DNA from: Candidatus Rifleibacteriota bacterium
GTDB taxonomy: Bacteria > Muiribacteriota > Ozemobacteria > Ozemobacterales > Ozemobacteraceae
Reading direction: 5' to 3'
Assembly (NCBI GenBank): GCA_018818125.1
Contig: JAHISQ010000158.1
Coordinates: 1-37,118, forward strand
DNA: 37,118 nt
The notes under the pieces were generated by a model. It was not told the origin of the DNA. It ran no database searches and saw only the letters and a list, made by a program, of their open reading frames with translations. Numbering within the stretch: the stretch's first letter is position 1; every line of letters starts with the position of its first letter. The translations under genes were made by a program, and so were the position numbers. Of this stretch, positions 1 to 8,873 are shown piece by piece.

Positions 1-68
1 TATTCTAATTCTCTGAAGGCAAAAAGTACACGCTTTTCTTGCGAGAAAATTTTTAGTACCGCGAATTA

Positions 69-95
69 TTGAGAAGATACTAAATTTCTTATAAT
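69..95 (+). promoter_or_regulatory. Putative promoter of the first secreted-protein gene
   Basis: A perfect -10 hexamer TATAAT lies at 90-95. A -35-like TTGAGA lies at 69-74, giving a short 15-nt spacer. The expected transcription start, about 7 nt past the -10, falls at about 102, only 2-3 nt before the ATG at 105. No Shine-Dalgarno is visible. If this promoter is used, the mRNA would be leaderless or nearly so. Confidence 0.45.
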
Positions 96-104
96 TGTAC
101 CAAT

Positions 105-860
105 ATGAATAGATTCAAAATAGTTGTGCTTATGTGGTTGATGCTGGTGACGCTGACAGCTCCAGCTGAGGCTTCTATCTTTTCTGATGCGCTCGCCAAG
201 GCGCGTTCGGTTATGCAGAGTGCTTTTCAAATGAGTTTTTTGAATAAGCTGCCAGTGGTGTTTTATAAAAAGAGCTTCGATAAGATGTTCGAGCATACCA
301 ATCGCAGCATCGATGAGATGAATCTCAAATATGGCGACCGCACAATTACGCGCGATCAGTTTCAGGATGACAAGGCTCTTCACATCAAAAAGTCAGCTGA
401 GCTGGCGTTGCATATAAAGAGTTTGATTGGCTCAGCTCATCTTGCCTACGGTATTACCATGGTGATTGGTCTGGTCAAAGAAGCGATCGACAGCTCATTC
501 CTGAATCCCAGCGGTTCGCGCAGCAAAGAAGACCTGATTGCCGATCATATTGGTGCTCGCGCCGTTTTTGGTGAAGAAAAATTCAATGCTTCTCTCAATA
601 AGCATCTTGGTCCTCTGGTTAAGCCCGCGGCCAGTCCTCTGCAAGACAGTCCGCCCGCCGCAGCGGCGGTTTCTAACGACGATCAATCCGGTTCTACCGC
701 GATGGTTGATCAGGTTAACCCATTTTCTTCGCAGGGCTCACAGATCGGTGGCAGCAAGACTGCCAGGCAGCAGCTGCTCAAGCGCTACTACGAAGCCTCT
801 GAAAAGGGTGATTCCGTCGCCATGCAGGCGATCAGCGTCGAACTCAAAGCTTTGCCCTGA
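105..860 (+). CDS. Secreted protein with a YfiM/DUF2279-like motif
   Basis: This 251-aa protein begins with a clear signal peptide: a basic N-terminus, a hydrophobic stretch at residues 6-19, and a likely cleavage after the AEA at 21-23. Residues about 110-152 carry the pattern GLVKE..D followed by KEDLIAD..GA. This resembles the core of YfiM/DUF2279 periplasmic or lipoproteins, but the match is short and made by eye. The C-terminal third is rich in Ala, Ser and Pro and looks disordered. No catalytic motif is apparent. The start was chosen because it gives a complete signal peptide. It has no ribosome binding site and sits just downstream of a TATAAT box. The gene stands alone and converges on argF across a shared terminator. 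Function unknown, most likely periplasmic. Confidence 0.75.
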   Translation: MNRFKIVVLMWLMLVTLTAPAEASIFSDALAKARSVMQSAFQMSFLNKLPVVFYKKSFDKMFEHTNRSIDEMNLKYGDRTITRDQFQDDKALHIKKSAELALHIKSLIGSAHLAYGITMVIGLVKEAIDSSFLNPSGSRSKEDLIADHIGARAVFGEEKFNASLNKHLGPLVKPAASPLQDSPPAAAAVSNDDQSGSTAMVDQVNPFSSQGSQIGGSKTARQQLLKRYYEASEKGDSVAMQAISVELKALP

Positions 861-868
861 TTAACAGG

Positions 869-911
869 AAAAAAAAGGGTGCCGACCACAGGCTGGTCAG
901 CACCCTTTTTT
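869..911. terminator. Bidirectional Rho-independent terminator
   Basis: The 12-bp stem (877-888 with 894-905, one mismatch) encloses a 5-nt loop. It is followed by six T on the plus strand (906-911) and preceded by eight A (869-876), which form a T-run on the minus strand. It sits between two convergent stop codons and can end both the secreted-protein gene and argF. Confidence 0.9.
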
Positions 912-921
912 AATTCAAGGA

Positions 922-1902
922 TTATTTGGGGCCGAGAGTGGCTACCATTACGGCTTTTATGGTGTGCAGGCGATTTTCGGCCTGGTCGAATACCTTTGAG
1001 AATTTACTTTCGAAGACTTCATCGCTGACTTCCATTGCGCCAACTTCTTTTGAAACAACGGTTTCATTGTTGTGGAAAGCTGGCAGACAGTGAAGAAAGA
1101 GCGGCTTTTCTTTGCCAGTCATTTTGAGCATTTTCATGTTGACCTGATAGGGAGTCAGCAACTTGATGCGGGCTGCCATCTGATCTTCTTCGCCCATGCT
1201 GGCCCAGACGTCAGTATAGAGAACGTCAGCGCCTTTGACGCCCTTGGCTACTTCATCAGTGATCGTGAGTTTGCCGCCAGTTTCCTTGGCGATGGCTTCG
1301 ACTTCTTTTACCAGGCCCTTGTCGGGGAACAGTGATTTCGGTGATACGATGCGGCAATCCATGCCCATCTTGGCGCATCCGATCATCAATGAATTGGCCA
1401 TATTGTTGCGGCCGTCGCCGACGTATGCAAAGCTGATGCCTTTCAGGGTGCCAAAGTATTCTTCGATAGTCAGAAGGTCGGCCAGAATCTGGGTCGGGTG
1501 ATACAGGTCGGTAAGGCCGTTCCATACAGGCACGCCGGCATATTTTGCCAATCCTTCTGCGGTTTCGTGTTTAAATCCGCGAAACTGGATGCCATCAAAC
1601 ATTCGGCCAAGAACGCGGGCGGTATCTTTGACGGTTTCTTTTTTTCCGAGCTGAATGTCATCTTTTCCGAGGTATTCAGGGTGGGCGCCTTCGTCAATTG
1701 CTGCCACAACAAAAGCACATCTGGTGCGGGTAGATGGCTTTTCGAAAATCAGTGCTATGCTTTTTCCTTCGAGATTGCGGGGTTTGATGCCGGCATATTT
1801 AAGCCTTTTGAGATCAGCCGACAGGTTGAGCAGATAGCGGATTTCTTCGGGGGTAAAATCCTTGAGAGTCAGAAAATTGCGACCAATGAGATTCATTGCC
1901 AT
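922..1902 (-). CDS. argF: Ornithine carbamoyltransferase
   Basis: This 326-aa enzyme transfers the carbamoyl group from carbamoyl phosphate to ornithine, giving citrulline in cytoplasmic arginine synthesis. All family signatures are present: the carbamoyl-phosphate loop STRTR (57-61), HPTQ (135-138), the ornithine-side SMG loop (235-237) and HCLP with its reactive Cys (271-274). The sequence ends in the typical DQAENR..TIKAVM block. Close wording to E. coli ArgI/ArgF over the whole length makes the call secure. An upstream in-frame start at 1956 exists, but the ATG at 1902 has an AGGAA-type ribosome binding site and gives the normal family length. The gene is not coupled to the helicase operon upstream (about 120-nt gap), and no other arg genes are in the window. 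Confidence 0.97.
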   Translation of the reverse strand: MAMNLIGRNFLTLKDFTPEEIRYLLNLSADLKRLKYAGIKPRNLEGKSIALIFEKPSTRTRCAFVVAAIDEGAHPEYLGKDDIQLGKKETVKDTARVLGRMFDGIQFRGFKHETAEGLAKYAGVPVWNGLTDLYHPTQILADLLTIEEYFGTLKGISFAYVGDGRNNMANSLMIGCAKMGMDCRIVSPKSLFPDKGLVKEVEAIAKETGGKLTITDEVAKGVKGADVLYTDVWASMGEEDQMAARIKLLTPYQVNMKMLKMTGKEKPLFLHCLPAFHNNETVVSKEVGAMEVSDEVFESKFSKVFDQAENRLHTIKAVMVATLGPK

Positions 1903-1946
1903 TTCAACAGTTTCCTTTCCGGGATATTGGTTCTCTACTGAAAATA

Positions 1947-1975
1947 TTGATAGCACTGAACCGGCATTAATGCAA
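1947..1975 (-). promoter_or_regulatory. Putative argF promoter
   Basis: On the minus strand a TTGCAT (1975-1970) is separated by 17 nt from TATCAA (1952-1947), about 45 nt ahead of the argF start codon. The -35 overlaps a perfect 10-bp palindrome, GCATTAATGC, at 1964-1973. That palindrome does not match the ARG-box consensus, so no regulator can be named. Confidence 0.4.
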
Positions 1976-2022
1976 GTCTAATACCAATTCTGATTAGTTG
2001 AACGTAAATAAACAAAGATGGT

Positions 2023-5000
2023 TTATTGACCAAGGGCACCGTGGCAGAGGATAGAAAAGCCGCAGTCTTCGCAGGAAACTCCAGCGTTTGGCTTCCATGT
2101 TGTTTCGCTGCGGATCGCCGCGACGGTTTTTTCGAGCTTTTCTTCGAATGCTGGCATATCAGGCTCGATATCGACAAGCCTTACTTCATCATAGGTCAGA
2201 TAGGCAATAAAAGAGCGCGCAAAACTCAGACAACCAAAATCGCCGAGAACACCACGACTGGCTGCTATTTGATAAAGAGCGAGCTGATCGCTGTAGCTGG
2301 CATGTGCTTCGGCAGCATATTTTCTGGTTTTGAAATCAATTATGCGAATGTCACTGCCGCTGCGATCAACACGGTCAGCAAAGCCGCGCACAAAAAAAGG
2401 TCGGCCGCTTCCATCGAATTTAACATTTACCTCTGCTTCGATCTGCCACGGCTCGGTTTTTCCGAGCTCAGAAGCGATGTAATTAAGAGTTATTCCCCTT
2501 GCGATTATTGACGCCTCGCGTCCGGCATCTCCATAACATGGAATCAGCGTGTCGAGTATGCTTTTAGCCATTTGCCTTGAAGTCTCATTGTTATTGAGCA
2601 AGTGCCCGCCTTCCGAGTGGTACAGACGGATGGTTTCGTGCACCAGCGTGCCAAGTATGCCGTAAAAACTGGGTTGGCGCTCGTAAAATGAGGTTACGTG
2701 ACGACTTGTAAACAGGTAGCGCCGCGGGCAGGTCTTAAAGAGGTTGATGTCCTGGAGCGAAAAGATATCCTGACTGTTGTTGTCGAGATTTTCGACCAGT
2801 GGTATCTGATTTAGAAAAGCGCTGATATGTCTGATGTTGCTTTCGAGTTCGCCAAGATCTGCTGCTGCAGCCGGTGCAGTCGATTTTAGCTCAGGACTGA
2901 GCTGACCATGCTCAAGCCATTGTGCCAGCAGTTGGCGCCATTCAGGCAGGTTTGCGCAGCTGCCAAGTTCTGGGTTTTCGCTCAACAGCTGATGAACTTC
3001 ATAGAGTGGCTCCGGTAGTTCATTTTCTTTTTCCGGCGGTCGACTGAACTCTTCTCGGCCGCTTATAATCAGCAAATCTTCAGCGCGGGTAAAGGCGACA
3101 TAGAGTTTGCGCCGGTCTTCGTCTTCTGATGCGCAACGGTCTTCTTCGAGATACTTTTCGAGAGCAGGTGGTGCCCCTTTGCGCCCCGGTTTTGACGGGT
3201 CGTTTACGATCAGCCCATAGTGGCGATCAAAATAGATGCGGTTCGTAGCACGGTAACGGCGCTTTTTTAGAAACGGGCAGATAACCACCGGAAACTCAAG
3301 TCCCTTCGACTTGTGAATGGTCATTACCTTAATTGCGTCGCCCTCTTCAAGCCCAAGTCCGGCCTCGTCTTCGTCGATGTCAGAAGTCAAAATGCGTTCG
3401 ATATAGCTCAAAAAATCGCGCAGAGAGGTGAAAATGCCGTTTTGTTCAAAGTTTCTGACTATGCCTAAAAATTTGGTGAGGTTGTTTTCCATGCGACGTC
3501 GCCGCAGGTCAGATGTTTGCGCCGCGGCATACTCGTAAAAGCCGGCCTGTTCGAGAATGAAGTGGCATAGATCTAGCAGTCCAGGGCGACTGGTGCGCTC
3601 TTTGAGCAGAACGAACAGCTCGCGCAACTGTCTGGCACGCAGCGGCAAAAGTTCAGGTGCCTGCGCCAGCAGATGTGGCAGCAGTGATGTTTTTTCGTTG
3701 CGCCCGGCCGAAGCGAACTCTGCCAGTTCGACGTCGTCGAGTCCGTAGAGCGGGCCGCTGAGAATCTTGATCAGGGCATGATCATCATCTGGTTGCACGA
3801 GCAGTTTGAGAAAAGCCAGAATTTCTTCGATTTCGCTGCGCGCATAAAAGCTGAAGCCGCCTGACATGATATACGGAATCTGCCTTGTAGCCAGAGCATC
3901 TTCAAACTGCTGCGGAAGATTGCGAATGCTGCTGACGACAATTGCGATGTCACCATAGCGCAAAGCTCTTTCGTTGCCGGCTTTTCGGTCAAGAATGCTC
4001 ATGCCTGAGCTGGCCATGGTTTTAATCATCTCGGCAAGCTCAGCACAGACTTCACTGTCGCTGATGTTCTCGGGGTGTAGCAGACAGGCAACCGGTGACA
4101 CTCTTGGTGAGCTGCCGCGCCGCGCAGTTTGTGGCGCATACATTTTGCCGGTATTGCCGCCGAGTTCGAGAAATTTGTCGGCAAGCCCGATGATCTCATG
4201 GTATGACCTGAAATTATCGGTCAGTAGAATGTCATGGTCACTGTCGAAATTGCGAAAAGTGTCGATATTGGCGCCCTGAAAGCGGTAAATGCTCTGCTTT
4301 TCGTCGCCAACTACGGTTATATGGCTTTCGCGGTCATGACAAAAGAGGTTAACTATACCGAGTTGGTCAGGGTTGTTATCCTGAAACTCGTCGATTAGAA
4401 AAACTCGCCGTTCTGGCAACGTATTTGACTGGCGCATGTCTTTAATCAGATCGCGACTGCGAATTAAGATTTCGTCAAAGTCGAGCAGTCCACGGCGGTT
4501 GAGCTCTTCAAGATAGCAGCTGTAAAAGCGAAACAGCCATTCCAGGCAATTTTTTTCGAGCTGTGCTACTTCGGTGTTTCTTTCGTTGAAGAGGGTATTC
4601 GCCATCTGGTAAAATTCGCCGGGCTTGAGCAGGTAGCGTCTGATTTTTCCGAGTGCCGACGGAAACTCGCCGATCAGTTTCATCGCCACATTGGCTCCCA
4701 AGGCTTGAGGGCCTTCTATTATGCGGTCCCCAAAGAGCTCGGCAAACTTTTCCACAAGTTCGCGCATTATCAACTGACGGTTGTTTTCGGCAATTACTGT
4801 GTCAGAGCGGTCCATACCGGCGCCGAATGGATCTTGTCGCAAAAAACGGCCAAGAAATGCGTGAAAAGTCGATACTTCCATGTCTCTAAGCCGAGCTGGT
4901 GCAAGCTGGCGCTTATCGACAAGGCGCGTCTTCATTTCAGCTGCGGCTTTTTGAGTATAGGTGATGGCAACAAGCTCAGAAGCTCTGATGCCGTTGTCGA

Positions 5001-5148
5001 GCAATGAAGAGATTCGTCGGGTTAAAACCTCGGTTTTGCCTGAGCCGGCTCCGGCAGCAATGCGCAGCCGTCCACTGCCTGGCCAGGTTACCGCACTTTC
5101 CTGCTCTTCGGTAAGGCCTTGTATCAAAAGATTTTCAGGGCTGCTCAT
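2023..5148 (-). CDS. UvrD/RecB-family helicase-nuclease, AddA/AdnA-like (downstream subunit)
   Basis: This 1041-aa superfamily 1A helicase carries a C-terminal PD-(D/E)XK nuclease. Visible helicase motifs are Walker A AGAGSGKT near the N-terminus, DEFQD (motif II), GDEKQSIYRFQGA (III), NFRS (IV), TIHKSKGLEFPVV (V) and VAFTRAEDLL (VI). The nuclease has the IIDFKT core (D938, K940) and four cysteines (C807, C1026, C1029, C1035) in the C...CxxCx5C pattern of Fe-S nucleases such as AddB and Cas4. The start at 5148 was chosen for its perfect AGGAGG at 6-nt spacing. It overlaps the upstream gene by 14 nt, indicating coupling. It probably acts as a heterodimer with that gene product to resect double-strand breaks for RecA recombination. 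Both subunits appear to have a motor and a nuclease, which is more like AdnAB than AddAB. Confidence 0.9.
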   Translation of the reverse strand: MSSPENLLIQGLTEEQESAVTWPGSGRLRIAAGAGSGKTEVLTRRISSLLDNGIRASELVAITYTQKAAAEMKTRLVDKRQLAPARLRDMEVSTFHAFLGRFLRQDPFGAGMDRSDTVIAENNRQLIMRELVEKFAELFGDRIIEGPQALGANVAMKLIGEFPSALGKIRRYLLKPGEFYQMANTLFNERNTEVAQLEKNCLEWLFRFYSCYLEELNRRGLLDFDEILIRSRDLIKDMRQSNTLPERRVFLIDEFQDNNPDQLGIVNLFCHDRESHITVVGDEKQSIYRFQGANIDTFRNFDSDHDILLTDNFRSYHEIIGLADKFLELGGNTGKMYAPQTARRGSSPRVSPVACLLHPENISDSEVCAELAEMIKTMASSGMSILDRKAGNERALRYGDIAIVVSSIRNLPQQFEDALATRQIPYIMSGGFSFYARSEIEEILAFLKLLVQPDDDHALIKILSGPLYGLDDVELAEFASAGRNEKTSLLPHLLAQAPELLPLRARQLRELFVLLKERTSRPGLLDLCHFILEQAGFYEYAAAQTSDLRRRRMENNLTKFLGIVRNFEQNGIFTSLRDFLSYIERILTSDIDEDEAGLGLEEGDAIKVMTIHKSKGLEFPVVICPFLKKRRYRATNRIYFDRHYGLIVNDPSKPGRKGAPPALEKYLEEDRCASEDEDRRKLYVAFTRAEDLLIISGREEFSRPPEKENELPEPLYEVHQLLSENPELGSCANLPEWRQLLAQWLEHGQLSPELKSTAPAAAADLGELESNIRHISAFLNQIPLVENLDNNSQDIFSLQDINLFKTCPRRYLFTSRHVTSFYERQPSFYGILGTLVHETIRLYHSEGGHLLNNNETSRQMAKSILDTLIPCYGDAGREASIIARGITLNYIASELGKTEPWQIEAEVNVKFDGSGRPFFVRGFADRVDRSGSDIRIIDFKTRKYAAEAHASYSDQLALYQIAASRGVLGDFGCLSFARSFIAYLTYDEVRLVDIEPDMPAFEEKLEKTVAAIRSETTWKPNAGVSCEDCGFSILCHGALGQ

Positions 5149-8100
5149 GCAGTGCCTCCTGGTGACGAAGCTGATCGAGCCGTTCCTGGCAGAATGGGTA
5201 AAACTCACACTTGGGCTGTCGGCTGAGATTCAGATTCAGACATGATCTTGCTTCGGGCTGCTTTGATGGTCGGCAGTCAAAGATCCGCTGATTTCTGATT
5301 TCATCGAGAATCCCTTTGAGCTGTAGCGAAAAACGTTCAAGTTCGTTGTTCCCGACTTCAACGCCATAGGAAGGTCCGCAGCCATAATTAAGCGCTGCCG
5401 AACGCAAGAAACCGGTCTGCATGCCCTTGTAGTTTGTTTTATAGGCATCCTGGCTTACGTAGAGAAGGGTGGCGGCAGCGCTCTTCCAGCCGAGCTCACG
5501 GCAGGCCAGCAGATAAAGTGGCATCTGAATTTCCTGAGGCAGGCCTTCTTCGGCAAAGGATCGAGTGAAAATCTTCTCTGAGTTCATTGCTGGACTGCTG
5601 GTGGTTTTGTAGTCGATGACCAGTGCTGAGTTGTCAGCTAGCTGCACCAGGCGGTCAAAACGCCCGATAAAAGTGCAGCCATGCAGTTTAAATCTGAACT
5701 GATATTCGACTCCGATCGTGCTGCGCGCTGGCAGTTGCTCAAACTGAAAAACTGCGTTGCGATAAATTGGCAGTGCATTCTGCAGAGACTCAATTTCGAG
5801 ATGGCGCTGAAAAAATTCAAGACTGTCGAGCATTGGCTTTGCATTTTCGAGATACAGCTGTTGCAGGTCGTTATCGTCTGGCCATTTGCCGAGTTCCCAG
5901 ACACTGCCTGGCTCGTGCATCTTTTCGAGGCAGGCATGAAAAGCATTGCCGACCACGAAGTATGGCTGCTTTACCTGCAGCGGATCTTTTATTTTGAGAA
6001 TGTTCAAAAAGAAGAAGCGGCGGGGGCAGTCAATATAGTTGCTCAGAGAACTGGCCGAGAAGACAAAGTTTTCTGGCAACTGAATGCCATTAATTCTTGC
6101 CGCCGAAAAATCGCGGGGTCTGATTCCGTGGATTGATATCTCAGCCGGTATAAGCGGCTCAAGTTCTGCCAGAACGTGCTCCAGTGCTGCCAGTTCCTGC
6201 TTGTCAAGACGGGTGAGTCTGGTTCTGAATTCGGCCGGCGTAAGCGGGCGTTCCTCGGCAACAACGGTCTCGACAGGAACTCCGATTTCTTTTAGAAATG
6301 GGGCTGGCAGGGTGGGGTCACTGCCGAGGCGTTGCGGATAAGTCAGGATGACGCCTTCTTTGGCGCGGGTTAGAGCCACAAAGAATAGTCGGCGTTCTTC
6401 TTCGAGATGATCTTCATGGTTGACCGGGTATGGATTAAAAAAGCTTACTGCCCGATCTTCTTTGTCAAAACCGTGGCGTAAGGCTTCAAGTGAAGCTGAA
6501 TTGACCAGTAGATTTTCGCGCAGATTCACCGGGAACTGACCCTCGCAAAGCCCACAGACAAAAACAACCGGAAACTCAAGCCCCTTTGACTGGTGAACGG
6601 TCATTATTTTGACGCCTTCACTCTGTGTCTCGCTGCTTTGTTCAAGGGTTGATGCATAGTAAGTCAGCCATTCGTCGAATTCAGGCATCAGGTCTGATAC
6701 TTTTGGCGGCCGGGCGTTTTGCGCCTGAAACAGTTCGCAATAATCAGAGAGCATGCCACGAAAATGCAGAACATTGCGTGCCGGCGCAGAAGAAGGGTCT
6801 TTGAGCAAGTGGCTTACCATCAGCAGAAGCCTGGCGAAGATAACGTTGAGTGGTTCCTCGCCGCAGTTCTCAAGAATTTGTATGGTTTCGGCAAAAGAAG
6901 CGGCTTTGAGCAGAGTTTCCGGGTCAGCTTCGGGCAGCTCTTCAAGCTGGTTGTTGGTCAGACGCTCAAAGAAGCTTTTGATGGTAAAAACGGGAGTCAG
7001 CAACGCAAAAACGGCCTGTACCCAGAGCGGTTTGATGCCGAAAACTGGCGACGCAAAGGCGCGCTGCAGTGCCTCGCACTGTTCAGAGCCGGTGGTAGCT
7101 GATACTTTGAGCAGAGAGGCCAGGGCGATAACTTCTTCTGATCTGAAAAACTTCATGTCGCCGGCGATCGCGAATGGAATATGCAAGGCCTGCAGGCATT
7201 CTGCGATCAGATCAATCTGATAATTATTGCGCACCAATATTGCGAGGTCTGATGGTCGATAAAGGTGTTTCTCGCCATAGATCAACAGAGAAGCAATTTT
7301 GCGTCCGATCAGTCGTGCTTCTTCGAGCTCGTCCCGAACCTTGTAAACCTTCACAAAGCCGGGTTCGCTGCTGCATGCTTCTAACTGGCCGTCGGTATCA
7401 GATTGCTCGCGCCAGTCAAGCCGGGTGGCGGCTTCGATAATACTGGTTGCCGATCGGTAGTTGAGTGCAAGCGGAAAAACCTTCGCCTGATATTTCTTCT
7501 TAAACGGCCCTTTGGCCGTCATCATTCCAGGATCAGCGCCCCTGAAACGATAAATACTCTGGCGTGGGTCGCCAATAACCGCAGTCCTTACCGAGTCGTC
7601 ATCACCTTTAAGCAGCGACAGCAAAAGAAACTGCGCCGGGTCAGTATCTTGGAACTCATCTACCAGAATGACCTTGAATTTTTTGCGGTAGAGCTCGGCA
7701 ATTTGCGGATTTTTTAACACTTTTATGGTCAGGCTTATCAGGTCGCGAAAATCAAGATATCCGGTTTTATCGCGTTCTTTTTCGTAAAGTCTGAAAAGAT
7801 TCAACAGCTCACGTATTCTGAGGCGTGCCCGCTGATTAAGATCAGTGCACTTGTCGATAACCGCAGCAAACTGATCCGGGCTTACCAGGTTAGATTTAAG
7901 CAGCGAAATAAAGGTAAGCACTTCCTGCTGAAAACCTCGTTTTTGCAGAACTTTGCCAAACTCGACAAAAGCCTCAGAATGCTGACGCTGGCAGATCCCG
8001 TTCATCAACAGTGCTTCCTTAAAGCCGGTCAGCAGCTTGAAATCTGGCTTTACACTTACCAAGTGGTATTGTTCGCGCAGAATTCGTGCGCAGAACGAGT

Positions 8101-8368
8101 GAAATGTCGATATCCAGCACTGGTCAAAGCTGTGCGGATAATATTCGAGCACGCGTGAACGCAGTTCTAGCGCAGCCTTGTCAGAAAAAGTGAGCGCGAG
8201 AATTTCTTTGAGCCTTACGTTTTTATGCAGCAGGTCGCCAATCAATACTGAGATAGTGCGGGTTTTGCCGGTGCCAGGGCCTGCTATGATCAGCGATGTT
8301 CGACTGAACTTCTTTATGATCGCGCTCTGTTGCTCATTGAGTCTTTTAAGATCTTCGCTCAGACTCAT
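5135..8368 (-). CDS. UvrD/RecB-family helicase-nuclease, AdnB/AddA-like (upstream subunit)
   Basis: This 1077-aa SF1A helicase fused to a RecB-type nuclease is paralogous in design to the next gene. Motifs seen: Walker A AGPGTGKT (29-36), DEFQD (237-241), GDPRQSIYRFRGADP, NYRS, TVHQSKGLEFPVVFV and VALTRAKEGVIL. The nuclease core is VIDYKT (D919, K921). Its Fe-S cysteines look less regular: C781, then C1032 or C1043, C1054 and C1060. The final Cx5C pair is kept but the usual CxxC is not. The start ATG at 8368 overlaps the upstream stop as ATGA, and its own stop lies inside the next gene, so three genes are translationally coupled. The inferred role is one motor/nuclease subunit of an end-resection complex. 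A pair of independent UvrD helicases is less likely given the coupling. Confidence 0.9.
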   Translation of the reverse strand: MSLSEDLKRLNEQQSAIIKKFSRTSLIIAGPGTGKTRTISVLIGDLLHKNVRLKEILALTFSDKAALELRSRVLEYYPHSFDQCWISTFHSFCARILREQYHLVSVKPDFKLLTGFKEALLMNGICQRQHSEAFVEFGKVLQKRGFQQEVLTFISLLKSNLVSPDQFAAVIDKCTDLNQRARLRIRELLNLFRLYEKERDKTGYLDFRDLISLTIKVLKNPQIAELYRKKFKVILVDEFQDTDPAQFLLLSLLKGDDDSVRTAVIGDPRQSIYRFRGADPGMMTAKGPFKKKYQAKVFPLALNYRSATSIIEAATRLDWREQSDTDGQLEACSSEPGFVKVYKVRDELEEARLIGRKIASLLIYGEKHLYRPSDLAILVRNNYQIDLIAECLQALHIPFAIAGDMKFFRSEEVIALASLLKVSATTGSEQCEALQRAFASPVFGIKPLWVQAVFALLTPVFTIKSFFERLTNNQLEELPEADPETLLKAASFAETIQILENCGEEPLNVIFARLLLMVSHLLKDPSSAPARNVLHFRGMLSDYCELFQAQNARPPKVSDLMPEFDEWLTYYASTLEQSSETQSEGVKIMTVHQSKGLEFPVVFVCGLCEGQFPVNLRENLLVNSASLEALRHGFDKEDRAVSFFNPYPVNHEDHLEEERRLFFVALTRAKEGVILTYPQRLGSDPTLPAPFLKEIGVPVETVVAEERPLTPAEFRTRLTRLDKQELAALEHVLAELEPLIPAEISIHGIRPRDFSAARINGIQLPENFVFSASSLSNYIDCPRRFFFLNILKIKDPLQVKQPYFVVGNAFHACLEKMHEPGSVWELGKWPDDNDLQQLYLENAKPMLDSLEFFQRHLEIESLQNALPIYRNAVFQFEQLPARSTIGVEYQFRFKLHGCTFIGRFDRLVQLADNSALVIDYKTTSSPAMNSEKIFTRSFAEEGLPQEIQMPLYLLACRELGWKSAAATLLYVSQDAYKTNYKGMQTGFLRSAALNYGCGPSYGVEVGNNELERFSLQLKGILDEIRNQRIFDCRPSKQPEARSCLNLNLSRQPKCEFYPFCQERLDQLRHQEALHEQP

Positions 8369-8721
8369 GATTGGCTGTCGGGATAGATAAGGTCGAAGTC
8401 GGCCGAGCCGGTTAGTATGTAGAGCAGGCTATGATGTATTACATCTGAGATGAACATGCTCATGCCAACGACAAAAATAGTGTCGGCTGCGCGGCTCTGT
8501 CTGAATCTGTGCAAAAACAGGAGCAGCAGGAGAATCAATCCGGCGTAGCCGTGATGAAAGCGTATTCCCATGGTCAGGCGCCCGACAGTAGAGGCTGTGT
8601 GCTCCGTAGATTTGAGTCCAAGCCCGAATCTGAAAAACAGCGTCACTGACTCGATTGCGAGCGTCAGCAGGATTGTCGCCCGGCGCCGGGTACTGCAGAA
8701 TTGATAAATACGTTCAAGCAT
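8365..8721 (-). CDS. Small membrane protein, first gene of the helicase-nuclease operon
   Basis: This 118-aa protein has about three hydrophobic segments (roughly residues 15-36, 58-73 and 78-105). It shows a His-rich pattern (RFHHGY before the second segment, SDVIHHS in the third) that could bind metal or heme, though no known family is recognised. It ends in ATGA shared with the start of the first helicase-nuclease gene, so it is translated in step with it. A membrane protein leading a resection operon is unexpected. It may be a chance operon partner rather than part of the repair machine. Real coding is supported by the coupling and by clean hydrophobic segments with basic ends. Confidence 0.7.
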   Translation of the reverse strand: MLERIYQFCSTRRRATILLTLAIESVTLFFRFGLGLKSTEHTASTVGRLTMGIRFHHGYAGLILLLLLFLHRFRQSRAADTIFVVGMSMFISDVIHHSLLYILTGSADFDLIYPDSQS

Positions 8722-8820
8722 GAACAGATTCTCCGATGTTTCTGAAGGCCAAGTTTAACATAGTTGAGCAATTTTAAAAACCAGACGAATCTCGATTTTG
8801 CCAGCTGCGTTTTCCTTGCA

Positions 8821-8849
8821 TTGACAACTCATATTTTTTGTTCAATACT
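8821..8849 (+). promoter_or_regulatory. Putative promoter of the P-loop kinase gene
   Basis: A consensus -35 TTGACA (8821-8826) is followed after 17 nt by AATACT (8844-8849), which keeps four of six -10 positions. This would start transcription about 18 nt before the ATG at 8874. Confidence 0.5.
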
Positions 8850-8873
8850 TCCCCAAAGCGCAGAATAAATAAC

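Noticed and set aside
1498..1941. 147-aa open frame on the plus strand
   Set aside because: It lies wholly antisense to argF, has no family features, and is explained by the codon bias of the real gene.
2007..2027. AATAAAC/GTTTATT hairpin at the end of the helicase operon
   Set aside because: AT-rich 7-bp stem overlapping the stop codon, with no T-run; too weak to call a terminator.
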